Below, piece after piece: positions 40,804 through 50,830 of a DNA stretch of 64,000 nucleotides. The DNA lies in NCBI RefSeq assembly GCF_023336895.1, contig NZ_JAMBLT010000001.1, forward strand, positions 62,001 to 126,000. The letters run 5' to 3'. The notes under the pieces were generated by a model. The model had not been told where the DNA came from and did not search any database. It saw nothing but the letters and a program-made list of their open reading frames with translations. The position numbers were made by a program, and so were the translations under genes. The DNA is from Parasutterella secunda. Its GTDB lineage: Bacteria > Pseudomonadota > Gammaproteobacteria > Burkholderiales > Burkholderiaceae_F. Position 1 is the stretch's first letter. Every line of letters starts with the position of its first letter.

Positions 40804-42138
40804 TTAGAACACTGCGCAGGCAGCGAAACCGAACACAACGCTGAAGACGATGGCCAACACGCCAGGGAGGAAGAAGGCGTGGTTGAACACGAACTTACCG
40901 ATGCGGGTTGTACCCGTGTCGTCCATCTGAACAGCGCCCAACAACGTCGGGTACGTCGGGAGAACGAACAAAGCGGACACAGCAGCGAACGTAGCGACCA
41001 ACATGTAGGAGTCGCCCGGGTTAGCAGCGGTGATGCCCAAAGCCGTCACAACAGCAGGCGTAATGGCCTTAGCCGTAGCAGCTTGGCTGTACAACAACAT
41101 GGCGGCGAAGAAGAAGATCACAGCCAACAGAGCCGGGTATTGAGCCACGGTCGTAGCGGAGAAGTCCGTGATTTCCTTCGTGTGACCAGCAACGAACGTG
41201 TTACCGAGCCATGCAACACCCAACACGCAAACGCAAGCAACCATACCGCTCTTGAAAACGGAGCAGGAAGCGATGTCGTCAACGTGGATCTTGCACATAA
41301 CGGTGATCAACGTACCGATCGTCAACATGATGCCCATAATAGCGGCGTCACGACCAACGATAACCGGGTCAACGATACCAACAGCCGGAGAAATGGCGGA
41401 AGCGTACAACACAACAGCGATAACGCCAATCAAGAAGATCCAAACAGACTTCTTAGCAGAGGCGGAGATTTCACGGTGCGTAGCGCCTTGCGGAGCCTTA
41501 ACCAAGCCCTTAGCCAAACGATCCTTGTAAACCGGGTCGCTGTTCAAATCCATATTTTGGATCAAGGTCATAACAAAAGCCGTGACCATGCAGCCAGCGA
41601 ACGTCGTCACAATCCAGATACCGAGCAAGGCAGGATAGCTCCAGCCGAACGGTTCGAGAACGCCGGTCATGTAAATAACAGCGGCGGACACCGGAGAAGC
41701 CGTAATAGCGATTTGAGAAGAAACCACGGCGATAGACAACGGGCACACAGGCTTAATGTTTTGTTCCTTAGCCACTTCAACGATAACCGGGATCATCGAG
41801 AAAGCGGTGTGACCGGTACCTGCGAAGATCGTCAACACATAGGTAACGATCGGGGCCAAGTAGTTAATGTACTTCGGATTGCTACGAAGAATGTTTTCAG
41901 CGATTTGAACCAAGTAGTCGAGACCGCCAGCCAATTGCATAGCAGAAATAGCAGCGATCACGGACATGATGATCAAGATCACATCCCAGGGAATCGCACC
42001 CGGCGTCATGCCGCAAACGAGACCTAAGACCAGCACGCCGATACCGCCGGCGTAGCCGATACCAATGCCGCCCAAACGGACGCCAAAGAAGATGGCGCCC
42101 AAAAGGACGATAATTTGAAGAATTAACATCAGATCCAT
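40804..42138 (-). CDS. Dcu-family anaerobic C4-dicarboxylate transporter
   Basis: A 444-residue inner-membrane protein of the DcuA/DcuB family, which exchanges aspartate, fumarate or malate for succinate. N-terminal helix MDLMLILQIIVLLGAIFFGV, then GGIGIGYAGGIGVLVLGL, FAGTGHTAFSMIPVIVEVAK near residue 105 and VSSQIAITASPVSAAVIY near 140 are characteristic. Length matches (433-446). It lies behind aspA and frdB on the same strand. Codon use is extremely biased, as in very highly expressed genes. DcuA or DcuB assignment is not possible by eye. Confidence 0.93.
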   Translation of the reverse strand: MDLMLILQIIVLLGAIFFGVRLGGIGIGYAGGIGVLVLGLVCGMTPGAIPWDVILIIMSVIAAISAMQLAGGLDYLVQIAENILRSNPKYINYLAPIVTYVLTIFAGTGHTAFSMIPVIVEVAKEQNIKPVCPLSIAVVSSQIAITASPVSAAVIYMTGVLEPFGWSYPALLGIWIVTTFAGCMVTAFVMTLIQNMDLNSDPVYKDRLAKGLVKAPQGATHREISASAKKSVWIFLIGVIAVVLYASAISPAVGIVDPVIVGRDAAIMGIMLTIGTLITVMCKIHVDDIASCSVFKSGMVACVCVLGVAWLGNTFVAGHTKEITDFSATTVAQYPALLAVIFFFAAMLLYSQAATAKAITPAVVTALGITAANPGDSYMLVATFAAVSALFVLPTYPTLLGAVQMDDTGTTRIGKFVFNHAFFLPGVLAIVFSVVFGFAACAVF

Positions 42139-42319
42139 ATTACCCCCAAAACCGGAGTAGTTATTATCTTTCTTATTTTCCTAGAACAGAGAAGGTTTAA
42201 GCCTTGACCATCTAGAACCCATTCGCATCGGCGGCGGATTTCTCCGCCGCCTTTGCTACTGTGAGAACTTTACCCCGTCTCAAAAAATTTTGATACGAGG
42301 TTTTCCCTAGGTTCAAAAA

Positions 42320-43720
42320 TTACATTTCGAACTTCGGAGCGATCAAGTTTTGCAGATTGAAAACCTTATCCCATTCTTCTTGGGTCATCAACTTACGTTC
42401 TTCAACGATGAGTTGATGCAAGGTCTTACCAGTGTGGTAACCTTCGTGGGCGATTTCAGAGCAGGTCTTGTAACCGAAGTGCGGCTTCAAGATCGTGATA
42501 ATGCCCAAGGAACCCATCACCAAGTCCTTGCAGCGTTCGACGTTGGCGGTGATACCGTCAATGCACTTCGTACGCATGCCGTTCATGGCGTTGGTCATGA
42601 CCTTCATACCGAAGAACAAAGCCCACGTGATCGGGGGTTCCATCACGTTCAATTCGAGTTGGCCAGCAGAGGCAGCCAACATGACCGTGGTGTCCAAACC
42701 GATAGCGATAAAGCTTGCTTGGTTCATGGCTTCCAATTCAACAGGGTTGACCTTACCCGGCATGATGGAAGAACCAGGTTGCATTTGCGGGAGGTTCACT
42801 TCTTGGAAGCCGCAACGCGGACCAGAAGCCAACAAGCGCAAGTCGTTGCAAACCTTCGTCAACTTAACGGCCAAGCTCTTCATAGCGCTAGAGATGGCGA
42901 CGTAACCACCGCAGTCAGAGGTAGCGGCGATCAAGTCTTCACTGTTGCGCATCGGCAAGCCAGTCAATTCAGCCAAGTACTTGACAGCCAAGGCCGGATA
43001 ATCCGGGTGAGCCGTCACGGTCGTACCAATAGCCGTACCACCGAGGTTCACGACATAAAGATGTTCTTGAGCATCCTTAATCGTCTTGATTTCGTCGGCG
43101 ATCGTGAAGCCCCAGCCGTGGAATTCTTGACCCAAGGTCATCGGCACAGCGTCTTGCAAGTGCGTACGACCCATCTTCAAAACGGTCTTGAATTCGTCAG
43201 CCTTCTTGTAGAAGGAAGCGACGAGGTCTTCAACAGCCTTCAACATCACATTGCTGCGGAGCAACAAGGCAACGTGGAAAGCGGTCGGATACGTGTCGTT
43301 GGTGGATTGACCGAAGTTAGCATGGTCGTTCGGAGAAACCAAAGCGTAGTCACCCTTCTTGGAACCCAACTTTTCAGCGGCCAAGTTGCAGATGACTTCA
43401 TTGCAGTTCATGTTCGTGGACGTACCGGCACCACCTTGGACCCAGTCGGTCACGAATTGATCATGGTATTTGCCAGCGATCAATTGGTCGCAAGCCCAGA
43501 TCAAAGCGTCAGCGACGTTGGCCGGGATCGTACCGAGTTCCTTGTTGGCCATGGCGGCAGCCTTCTTCACATAAGCGAAAGCGATGATGAAGAACGGTTC
43601 TTGAGCCATGGACATTTCCGTCACATGGAAGTTTTCCTTGCCACGAAGGGTTTGCACACCATAGTAGCAATCATCAGGAATTTCCTTGCCACCAAGGAAG
43701 TCATATTCAATACGAGACAT
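42320..43720 (-). CDS. aspA: aspartate ammonia-lyase
   Basis: A 466-residue enzyme of the aspartase/fumarase superfamily converting L-aspartate to fumarate and ammonia. The opening RIEYDFLGGKEIPDDCYYGVQTLR, split over residues 3-26, matches aspartases rather than fumarases. The superfamily signature GSSIMPGKVNPVE lies near residue 317-329. Length is typical (~470). It sits between frdB and the Dcu transporter, so aspartate uptake, deamination and fumarate respiration are encoded together. Strong codon bias; AGGAGCAAA-type ribosome site. Confidence 0.96.
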   Translation of the reverse strand: MSRIEYDFLGGKEIPDDCYYGVQTLRGKENFHVTEMSMAQEPFFIIAFAYVKKAAAMANKELGTIPANVADALIWACDQLIAGKYHDQFVTDWVQGGAGTSTNMNCNEVICNLAAEKLGSKKGDYALVSPNDHANFGQSTNDTYPTAFHVALLLRSNVMLKAVEDLVASFYKKADEFKTVLKMGRTHLQDAVPMTLGQEFHGWGFTIADEIKTIKDAQEHLYVVNLGGTAIGTTVTAHPDYPALAVKYLAELTGLPMRNSEDLIAATSDCGGYVAISSAMKSLAVKLTKVCNDLRLLASGPRCGFQEVNLPQMQPGSSIMPGKVNPVELEAMNQASFIAIGLDTTVMLAASAGQLELNVMEPPITWALFFGMKVMTNAMNGMRTKCIDGITANVERCKDLVMGSLGIITILKPHFGYKTCSEIAHEGYHTGKTLHQLIVEERKLMTQEEWDKVFNLQNLIAPKFEM

Positions 43721-43917
43721 GTTTTTTTTGCTCCTCGTTAAATCATATTAAGAAGGCGTCTTTTGAGGCGTCTCCGTTTTATAAACTACGCGACGTCAAT
43801 CGATGACTCCGGTTTCGAGCATCGTCGGTCCATTGACCTCTCGTAGGGTTTCAAAACCTTTAAGTCGGTGTGAAGCACCATTTCTGATCCTTCACACCTT
43901 CTCTCCGGTTCTGAGAA

Positions 43918-44724
43918 TTACTTCACGACCTTGATAGGAATAGCCTTCTTCGGGGTCGGCAAAACCTTATCGTAGCCGCGGATACCTTGTTCAGCCATCT
44001 TACGACGGATGAAAGCGATTTGCGTCTTCAACGGCAATTGCTTCGGGCAGAAGTCGTGGCAAGCCAACAAAGACATGCAACCGAACACGCCGCTATCGTC
44101 ACCGATCACTTCATAGTAGTCGGCGTCGTTACGGTGGTCACGCGGGTCCAAACGGAAGCGAGCAATCTTGTTGATTGCGACGCCGCCGGCGAAGTCCGGG
44201 CGCATACGAACCGTACCGCAACCAGCAATACAGCAACCGCATTCCACGCAACGGTCCAAGAGGTAAATATCTTCGGCCAATTGCGGATCCATCGGTTCTT
44301 CCTTGCGGCAGATATCGACTTCTTCTTCCTTCAAGTGAACCCATGTTTCCATGCGTTCGCTCATGTTGCGCATCCACTTACCGGTGTTAACGGACAAGTC
44401 ACCGATCAATTCGAAGGCCGGCAACGGAGCCAACGTGAATTCCGTCGGCAAGTCGCGGGTCAACGTACGGCAGGCCAAGCCAGGCTTACCGTTGATCATC
44501 ATGGCGCAAGAACCGCAAATACCGGCACGGCACACGAAGTCAAATTGCAAAGAAGGATCTTGCTTATCGCGAATTTCATTCAAAGCGATGAACAAGGTCA
44601 TCGAATCGGATTCTTCCAATTCGAACGTCTGCATGTGAGGCACGCTAGCCGGATCAGCAGGGTTGTAACGCAAGATGCTGATCTTGAGCAGACGATGTTG
44701 CTTTTGGGTATTGTTTTCACTCAT
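43918..44724 (-). CDS. frdB: fumarate reductase iron-sulfur subunit
   Basis: A 268-residue iron-sulfur protein carrying electrons from the quinol site to FrdA. It has the plant-ferredoxin-type [2Fe-2S] ligands in CRAGICGSCAM (~residue 65-75), and the [4Fe-4S]/[3Fe-4S] cysteines in CVECGCCIAGC (~157-167) and CMSLLACHDFCPK (~212-224). The sequence is of the epsilonproteobacterial type. It begins 14 bases after frdA. Strong codon bias. Confidence 0.95.
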   Translation of the reverse strand: MSENNTQKQHRLLKISILRYNPADPASVPHMQTFELEESDSMTLFIALNEIRDKQDPSLQFDFVCRAGICGSCAMMINGKPGLACRTLTRDLPTEFTLAPLPAFELIGDLSVNTGKWMRNMSERMETWVHLKEEEVDICRKEEPMDPQLAEDIYLLDRCVECGCCIAGCGTVRMRPDFAGGVAINKIARFRLDPRDHRNDADYYEVIGDDSGVFGCMSLLACHDFCPKQLPLKTQIAFIRRKMAEQGIRGYDKVLPTPKKAIPIKVVK

Positions 44725-44738
44725 TTTTCGTCAGCTCC

Positions 44739-46724
44739 TTAGGCCAAAGGTTCATCAATACGTTCATTCTTACCTTGCAAGCGCTTCGGCAAGAGGTGAG
44801 CGTACGGCATCAAAGCGTTTTGAATAGCGAAACGATCGGCGCCTTCGGCTTCCATCTTAGCGCGGATTTCATCGACTTCAGCTTGACGCTTGGCCGTATC
44901 CGGGTGATCGATGTAGTTCTTGGCACCGTAGCCACGCCAACCCGGAGGCAATTCCATCTTGTTGACGTCGAGATCTTCGTAAGAGAGCGTCGGCAACGTG
45001 TCGTTTTCGTCCTTCCAAGCAGCCAACGTGCGCTTGAGCCACTTGCTGTCGTCACGAACCGGGTAGTCTTCACGGAAGTGAGCACCACGAGATTCCGTAC
45101 GAGCAGAAGCGCCGCAAGCAATCGTCAATGCCAAGCGCAACATTTTTTGCGTACGATAAGCATACGTCAATTCGGTGTTGGCACCGAGATGCGGTTTGCA
45201 GGACACGTTGAAAGAACGCTTGTACAAGTCTTCCAATTCGCTGATAGCGCTTTCCATATCGGCGCCGCGACGGAAAATACCGATCTTGGAAGTCATGATA
45301 TCTTGCATGCGAGCACGCAACTTGGCCGGGTCTTCGGAACCATGACCATCGCAGAAGCGATCAAGCTTAGCTTGTTCACGCTTGATGAAGTCATAGACGA
45401 TAGACGTCGGGATATCGATAACGTTTTCAGGCTTTTCGCAGAAGTCAGCGATGTATTCGCCAACCAACATACCAGCCACAACCGTTTCAGCCACAGAGTT
45501 ACCACCCAAGCGGTTGAAACCGTGCATATCCCAGCAGGCGCATTCGCCAGCGGCGAACAAGCCCTTCAATTGACGGCTTTCACCCGTGTAGTTCGTGCGG
45601 ATACCGCCCATCGTGTAGTGCTGAGCAGGACGCACAGGGATCCATTCCTTCACCGGGTCAACACCCAAGAAGTAGTGGCAGATTTCATACACTTCACGGA
45701 GGTTGTGCTTAATGTGATGTTCGCCCAACAAGGTGATGTCCAACCAGATGTGTTCACCGAAGCGGCTCTTCACACCCTTACCTTGAGCGATACGTTCTTC
45801 CATACGACGGCTCACCACGTCACGGGAAGCCAATTCTTTCTTTTCAGGTTCCACATCGGGCATGAAGCGGTGACCATCAACGTCACGCAACAAGCCACCG
45901 TCACCACGGCAACCTTCCGTCACCAAAATACCAGCCGGGAAAATACCGGTCGGGTGGAACTGAACAGCTTCCATGTTACCCAAAGTGGCAACACCCGTTT
46001 CCAAAGCCAAAGAGTGGCCCGTACCTTCGCAGATCACGGCGTTCGTGGTCACTCGGAACAGACGACCGGCACCGCCAGCGGCGATAGCCGTAGCCTTAGA
46101 AACATAAGCCATCAATTCGCCCGTGATCAAATCACGAACAACAGCACCGTAGCAGCGCTTGCCATCATGAATCAAAGCGATAGCTTCAACACGTTCCACA
46201 ACCGGGATGTGTTCAGCGATCACGCGGTCGCTCACGGCGTTCAACATAGCATGGCCCGTGCCGTCAGACACGAAGCAAGTACGCCATTTCTTCGTACCGC
46301 CGAAGTCACGTTGACCGATGAGGCCAGCGGCTTCTTTACGTTCGGTAATCGTTACGCGTTCACCGTTGATGATCACTTGACGATCACCCGGGGTGATACG
46401 GCTCCAGGGCACACCCCAGGCAGCCAATTCACGCACAGCCTTCGGGGAGGTGTTCACGAAAAGACGGGCGACATCTTGGTCGCAGCCCCAGTCGGAACCC
46501 TTAACCGTATCGGCAAAGTGGACGTCTTCGTTATCGCCCAAACCTTTAATCACGTTACCCAAAGAAGCTTGCATACCACCTTGAGCGGCCTTCGAGTGAG
46601 AGCGCTTGGGCGGCACCAGCGACAAGATGATGGTGTCCTGACCGCGACGCTTGGCAGCAACTGCCATACGCAAACCAGCCAAGCCGGCACCAACCACCAG
46701 CACGTCGGTGTAGATGATTTTCAT
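44739..46724 (-). CDS. frdA: fumarate reductase flavoprotein subunit (epsilon type)
   Basis: A 661-residue flavoprotein that reduces fumarate to succinate. FAD-binding [16 protein letters not shown] at the N-terminus; [18 protein letters not shown] near residue 40 contains the His that binds FAD covalently; [20 protein letters not shown] near 240-260 and [14 protein letters not shown]-like [15 protein letters not shown] follow; [13 protein letters not shown] lies near 400. Length and wording closely follow Wolinella FrdA. The start at 46724 (MKIIYTDV) is chosen with AAGGAG upstream. frdB follows; no frdC is adjacent on either side. Confidence 0.95.
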   Translation of the reverse strand: MKIIYTDVLVVGAGLAGLRMAVAAKRRGQDTIILSLVPPKRSHSKAAQGGMQASLGNVIKGLGDNEDVHFADTVKGSDWGCDQDVARLFVNTSPKAVRELAAWGVPWSRITPGDRQVIINGERVTITERKEAAGLIGQRDFGGTKKWRTCFVSDGTGHAMLNAVSDRVIAEHIPVVERVEAIALIHDGKRCYGAVVRDLITGELMAYVSKATAIAAGGAGRLFRVTTNAVICEGTGHSLALETGVATLGNMEAVQFHPTGIFPAGILVTEGCRGDGGLLRDVDGHRFMPDVEPEKKELASRDVVSRRMEERIAQGKGVKSRFGEHIWLDITLLGEHHIKHNLREVYEICHYFLGVDPVKEWIPVRPAQHYTMGGIRTNYTGESRQLKGLFAAGECACWDMHGFNRLGGNSVAETVVAGMLVGEYIADFCEKPENVIDIPTSIVYDFIKREQAKLDRFCDGHGSEDPAKLRARMQDIMTSKIGIFRRGADMESAISELEDLYKRSFNVSCKPHLGANTELTYAYRTQKMLRLALTIACGASARTESRGAHFREDYPVRDDSKWLKRTLAAWKDENDTLPTLSYEDLDVNKMELPPGWRGYGAKNYIDHPDTAKRQAEVDEIRAKMEAEGADRFAIQNALMPYAHLLPKRLQGKNERIDEPLA

Positions 46725-47387
46725 AATTACTTGGTCTCCTTGATCCAAGAGGGCCACCGGTTAAGGATTACCATCCCTTACCGGCAGGGGTCTTTTTAAA
46801 AAGGTTCCCCTCGTTCGTCTCGACCGCTACTACCGAATCACCCACCTCGGGAAACCCAAGAGAATGCTCATTCTCTCTTGCCTAAGGCAACCACTTTCGC
46901 AGCTTCCTTATCGCATTTGAAGGGGATGTATTCTCACGTGTCAAGCACGGACAAATACTCTGCCAAGCCCGTCTGCCGCAAGTTGTCAATTCGCAACAGA
47001 ATCCGTTGTGGACCCAGCCGTTTCAAAAATAAGTCAAGTCTTTAAGCACGACAGAACGTCTCGGTCGTCATAAGAAGCCCGAAACGAAAATGCTTAAAGA
47101 CAAAACATATCTTTCTCCATTCGTGCCATCGACAAACTCACTTCTGACACTACCGAATTGGCGTGCAGTTTAGAGAGCCTGAAGTCAGACACCCATTGGG
47201 AATAACCCGAAGTTTACACCAAACTGTTCAAACACGTAGAAAAGGCATAACGATCAAAGTCAAATTCCACTCACTTTTTGACAAAAAACAGTACCCTTTT
47301 TTCTTACTTAACAGTCCGTTCAAACGTTAGAATTAGTGTTGCTGTTTCAAAAAACTAATTTTTAACTTCCAGTAATAGGAGAGCGTC
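46725..47387. other. gene-free interval between divergent frdA and ridA
   Basis: 663 bases with no credible gene on either strand, and no room for a frdC. Near frdA are several hairpins: CCGGttAAGG/CCcTTAcCGG at ~46758-46784, AGAGAATG/CATTCTCT at ~46860-46877 and TTGCC/GGCAA next to it. TTGACA occurs on the plus strand at 47278-47283 upstream of ridA. I could not assign a -10 box or a full FNR site (TTGAT-N4-ATCAA) with confidence. A long 5' leader for the frd operon is possible. Confidence 0.6.
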
Positions 47388-47765
47388 ATGGCTCACGAAA
47401 TCATCCACACCGATAAAGCTCCCGCAGCCATTGGTCCTTATTCTCAAGCAACCAAAGGAGCTGCTAATCTTTTCACCTCCGGTCAATTGGGAATTAATCC
47501 CGCAACCGGTGAATTACCGCAAGACTTTACCGCTCAAGCCCGTCAAGCCTTTGAAAATGTCAAGGCAATCGTTGAAGCTGCTGGCGGCTCTATGCAAAAC
47601 GTTATGAAAATCACCATTTTCTTAACTGACATGGCGAACTTCCCCGCTGTTAACACTGTTATGCAAGAGTATTGCAGCGCCCCATTCCCCGCCCGAAGCT
47701 GTTTTGCTGTCGCAGCCTTACCTAAGGGCGGCGCGGTTGAAGTCGAAGCAATCGCCCTTATCTAA
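47388..47765 (+). CDS. ridA: RidA-family enamine/imine deaminase
   Basis: A 125-residue YjgF/YER057c/UK114 protein that hydrolyses reactive 2-aminoacrylate formed by PLP enzymes. Signature: APAAIGPYSQA at ~11-21, SGQLGINPATGEL near 31, the substrate-binding Arg in FPARSCFAVAALPKGGAVEVEAIALI at the C-terminus. Length is normal. TAGGAGAG precedes the ATG. recG follows after 13 bases. Confidence 0.96.
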   Translation: MAHEIIHTDKAPAAIGPYSQATKGAANLFTSGQLGINPATGELPQDFTAQARQAFENVKAIVEAAGGSMQNVMKITIFLTDMANFPAVNTVMQEYCSAPFPARSCFAVAALPKGGAVEVEAIALI

Positions 47766-47778
47766 TTAAGGTACTGCC

Positions 47779-49833
47779 ATGCCGTTGGCGTCTTATCCTC
47801 GCAAAAAAGGTGAAAAACTCGCTCCTTTATCGGAACGGTTAGCTCGACTCGGTCTTAACAAAGACTGGGATTATGTTTTGCATTTGCCAATTCGCTACGA
47901 GGACGAAACCAGCCTTACTCCGATTGGCCGCTTAGAACCCGGTCAAACACAACAATGCGAAGGCAGTGTTGTGCGATCCGAGCGAATCCGCCGCCCTTCC
48001 GGAGAGCAACTTCAGGCTATTGTCGCCGACGGCAGTGGAACTGTTACCGTTAGACTGCTTCATTTTTACCCCTCTCAATGCAAGCAGCTTGCGGTCGGAC
48101 AAAAGGTCAGACTTTACGGCCCTGTGCGCGAAGGTTTTTTGGGGTTAGAAATGCTTCACCCAAAAATCCGCAACGCTTTAAACGGCCTTTCGTTGCCAAC
48201 AACACTCACGCCTGTCTATCCGGCCGGTGAGGGTATCACTCAGACGTGGCTCAGAAAGCGAATTTCCCGTGCCCTGCTGGATGTGGAAATTAAAGACCTG
48301 ATTCCTCTTGAAATACTAAAAGAGCTAAAACTGCCGCCCTTGGCTGAAGCTCTCCGCTACATTCACCACCCGCCGGTAGGAGCGAGTCTTTCGGCTTTGG
48401 ATGAAAGAACGGATCCCGCATGGCTTCGACTCAAATTTGACGAGTTGGTCGCCCAACAAATCGCTCTTCGGCATTCACGTGCACTGAAAGCCCTTTATCG
48501 AGCTCCGCAAATAGCACCCAACCAACATCCTGTCACGGATAAACTTTTTGAAGAACTACCTTTTTCTCTCACCCGAGCACAAGCGAGAGTGTTTGAAGAA
48601 ATTCGCAAGGATCTTGGAAAAATTGTTCCCATGAACCGATTGGTTCAAGGGGATGTCGGAAGCGGGAAAACTGTTATTGCAGCGTTGGCTGCCACACTTT
48701 GTATTGATGCGGGATTTCAAGCCGCATTAATGGCTCCGACAGAAATTCTTGCCGAGCAACACTTTGAAAAAATTGCTCAATGGTTAACACCACTTGGCAT
48801 TAAGATTGTTTGGCTTGCCGGGAAACAAAAAACAAAAGAACGAAATGACAGTCTTCAGTCAATCCGCTCCGGAGAAGCTCAACTGATAGTCGGAACACAC
48901 GCCCTCATTCAAGAAAGTGTGCAATTTTCCAACTTGGGGCTTGCCATCGTTGATGAACAGCATCGCTTCGGCGTCCAACAACGTTTAGCACTCCGACAAA
49001 CCAAGGACAACCGATTACCGCACCTGCTCATGCTATCTGCAACGCCAATCCCCAGAACATTGGCCATGAGCTATCTGGCCGATCTCGATGTTTCCGTTAT
49101 TGACGAATTACCGGCCGGTAGGCAACCCATCACCACAAAATTAGTCAGCCTTAATCGCAAGCACGAAGTCATGTCGGTGATTAACCAGCAGGTCGCGCAA
49201 GGCAGACAAGTCTATTGGGTCTGTCCGCTCATTGAAGAAAGTGAAAAAATCGATTTAACCGCCGCCACTCAAACATACGAGGAAATCACCACTCAACTGC
49301 CCAATCTTAGAGTCGGTCTGGTCCACGGCGCCCTGCCCGCAGAGGACAAACAAAAAATCATGCAGTCCTTTAAAGAGGGCAAGTTAGACGTACTAGTGGC
49401 TACTACTGTTATTGAGGTAGGAGTGGATGTACCCAATGCCACATTAATGGTCATTGAACATGCGGAACGTTTCGGCTTGGCTCAGCTTCACCAATTAAGG
49501 GGACGGGTCGGACGGGGTGCCCAGAAAAGTTTTTGTGTGTTACTCTACGGAGAACTGTCCGATACCGGACGAGAGCGTCTAAAAGTTATCAGAGAAAGCA
49601 ACGATGGCTTTGAAATTGCCCGCAGAGACCTGGAAATTCGAGGTCCCGGAGAATTTCTGGGAGCCAAACAATCCGGCGTTCCGCTTTTGCGTTTTGCCGA
49701 TTTGGAACACGACTCGTCTCTATTGGAATCAGCCAGGGACTTTGCCACCCAGTGGCTAAAGGAAGATCCTGAGAATGCCAACCGTCATGCGAAGCGTTGG
49801 TTTAGCGGATACGAAAACTATTTGGAGGCATAA
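47779..49833 (+). CDS. recG: ATP-dependent DNA helicase RecG
   Basis: A 684-residue superfamily 2 helicase that remodels stalled forks and branched DNA. N-terminal wedge/OB region, then motif I GDVGSGKTVIAA (~residue 293), motif Ia MAPTEILAEQH, motif II VDEQHRFG (DEQH box), motif III LMLSATPIPRTLAM, and motifs V-VI VATTVIEVGVDVPNA and QLRGRVGRG. Length matches RecG (~690). The C-terminal end overlaps no other gene; oxyR starts at the very next base. Confidence 0.97.
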   Translation: MPLASYPRKKGEKLAPLSERLARLGLNKDWDYVLHLPIRYEDETSLTPIGRLEPGQTQQCEGSVVRSERIRRPSGEQLQAIVADGSGTVTVRLLHFYPSQCKQLAVGQKVRLYGPVREGFLGLEMLHPKIRNALNGLSLPTTLTPVYPAGEGITQTWLRKRISRALLDVEIKDLIPLEILKELKLPPLAEALRYIHHPPVGASLSALDERTDPAWLRLKFDELVAQQIALRHSRALKALYRAPQIAPNQHPVTDKLFEELPFSLTRAQARVFEEIRKDLGKIVPMNRLVQGDVGSGKTVIAALAATLCIDAGFQAALMAPTEILAEQHFEKIAQWLTPLGIKIVWLAGKQKTKERNDSLQSIRSGEAQLIVGTHALIQESVQFSNLGLAIVDEQHRFGVQQRLALRQTKDNRLPHLLMLSATPIPRTLAMSYLADLDVSVIDELPAGRQPITTKLVSLNRKHEVMSVINQQVAQGRQVYWVCPLIEESEKIDLTAATQTYEEITTQLPNLRVGLVHGALPAEDKQKIMQSFKEGKLDVLVATTVIEVGVDVPNATLMVIEHAERFGLAQLHQLRGRVGRGAQKSFCVLLYGELSDTGRERLKVIRESNDGFEIARRDLEIRGPGEFLGAKQSGVPLLRFADLEHDSSLLESARDFATQWLKEDPENANRHAKRWFSGYENYLEA

Positions 49834-50790
49834 GTGACTCTCACAGAACTCAAATACATTATCGCTGTTGCCAGAGAGCGACACTTTGGACGTGCGGCTG
49901 AATCCTGTTTCATTTCTCAACCTTCATTATCTGTCGCCGTCAGAAAACTGGAAGAAGAATTGGGGGTACACATTTTTGAGCGGCGTTCTCAAGAAGTCTC
50001 TCTGACGCCGGTCGGTGAAAGTATTGTCGAACAAGCTCAAAAAGTTCTGGACGATGTCAGACGTATTGAAGAGTTGGCTGTACAGGGGAAAGACCCTCTT
50101 TGTGGTCCATTGCGTCTGGGGGCAATCTTTACCATCAGCCCTTATCTGATGCCGGGCTTAGTTCACAAAATGCTCCATCTGGCCCCCAAAATGCCGTTGA
50201 TTTTGTCTGAAAATTACACGGCTAATCTACTCGAACAACTACGAGCCGGAGAAATTGACGTTGCCATTATGGCACTTCCGATCAGCGAGCCGGGCCTTAT
50301 GTTTATGCCTCTGTACGATGAGGAATTTGTTGTTGCCGTTCCCCATGATCATCCGTGGGCGCAACGCTCTGAAATTCATCGCGATGAGGTTCGTTCGGGA
50401 AAACTTTTGCTTTTAGGTAAAGGACACTGCTTGCGAGACCAAATTCTTGAAGCCTGTCCGGAGTCAACACCCCGTAAAAACGGCATTACCGCCATACAAA
50501 AAACTGTTGAAGGCTCCTCGCTTTTGACGATTCATCATATGGTCGCACAAGGATTGGGAATTACGGTATTACCCAGTTCAGCGCTGAAAGAAACATGCGG
50601 CGACGACCTTGTCAAGGCGGTTAGCTTTGAAAAACCTGTTCCCACTCGTCGAGTCATTATTGCTTGGAGAAAAAGCTTTAATCGAATGCCGGCTATTGAA
50701 GCCATTAAAACTGCAGTTAATAGTCTAAATCTCGAGGGCTGTAAAACGCTGAATCTGCCACCAGTCAGTTCAGTCTCCGCCGTTAATTAA
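49834..50790 (+). CDS. oxyR: peroxide-responsive LysR-type regulator OxyR
   Basis: A 318-residue LysR regulator. Winged helix-turn-helix HFGRAAESCFISQPSLSVAVRKLEEELGV, split over residues 17-45, then a LysR effector domain. The redox pair is at the exact positions known for OxyR: C199 in KGHCLRDQ and C208 in EACPE. It should sense hydrogen peroxide through a C199-C208 disulfide and activate antioxidant genes. It starts with GTG one base after recG, with GGAGG inside the end of recG. recG-oxyR order is common in betaproteobacteria. A strong terminator follows. Confidence 0.95.
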   Translation: MTLTELKYIIAVARERHFGRAAESCFISQPSLSVAVRKLEEELGVHIFERRSQEVSLTPVGESIVEQAQKVLDDVRRIEELAVQGKDPLCGPLRLGAIFTISPYLMPGLVHKMLHLAPKMPLILSENYTANLLEQLRAGEIDVAIMALPISEPGLMFMPLYDEEFVVAVPHDHPWAQRSEIHRDEVRSGKLLLLGKGHCLRDQILEACPESTPRKNGITAIQKTVEGSSLLTIHHMVAQGLGITVLPSSALKETCGDDLVKAVSFEKPVPTRRVIIAWRKSFNRMPAIEAIKTAVNSLNLEGCKTLNLPPVSSVSAVN

Positions 50791-50800
50791 ACGGAATTCT

Positions 50801-50829
50801 ATGGCGGGCATCGTTGCCCGCCATTTTTT
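50801..50829. terminator. Rho-independent terminator after oxyR
   Basis: Perfect 9-bp stem ATGGCGGGC / GCCCGCCAT followed by TTTTTT. It lies directly before the convergent end of proC. Confidence 0.9.
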
Positions 50830-50830
50830 G

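Noticed and set aside
40879-42027. 382-codon open frame antisense to the Dcu carrier
   Set aside because: Composition (Asn/Arg/His-rich) is unlike a real protein and it overlaps a well-supported membrane protein.
42350-43741. 463-codon open frame antisense to aspA
   Set aside because: Same cause as above; the opposite strand is a clear aspartase.
43987-44742. 251-codon open frame antisense to frdB
   Set aside because: Explained by codon bias of frdB, which carries all iron-sulfur ligands.
44775-46799. 674-codon open frame antisense to frdA
   Set aside because: Its translation is a Gln/His/Arg/Val/Thr-rich string with no family pattern, and it mirrors a highly biased codon set in frdA. The minus-strand gene is certain.
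46725-47387. possible hidden frdC
   Set aside because: The interval is too short for a dihaem cytochrome b plus leader and no hydrophobic reading frame is present.
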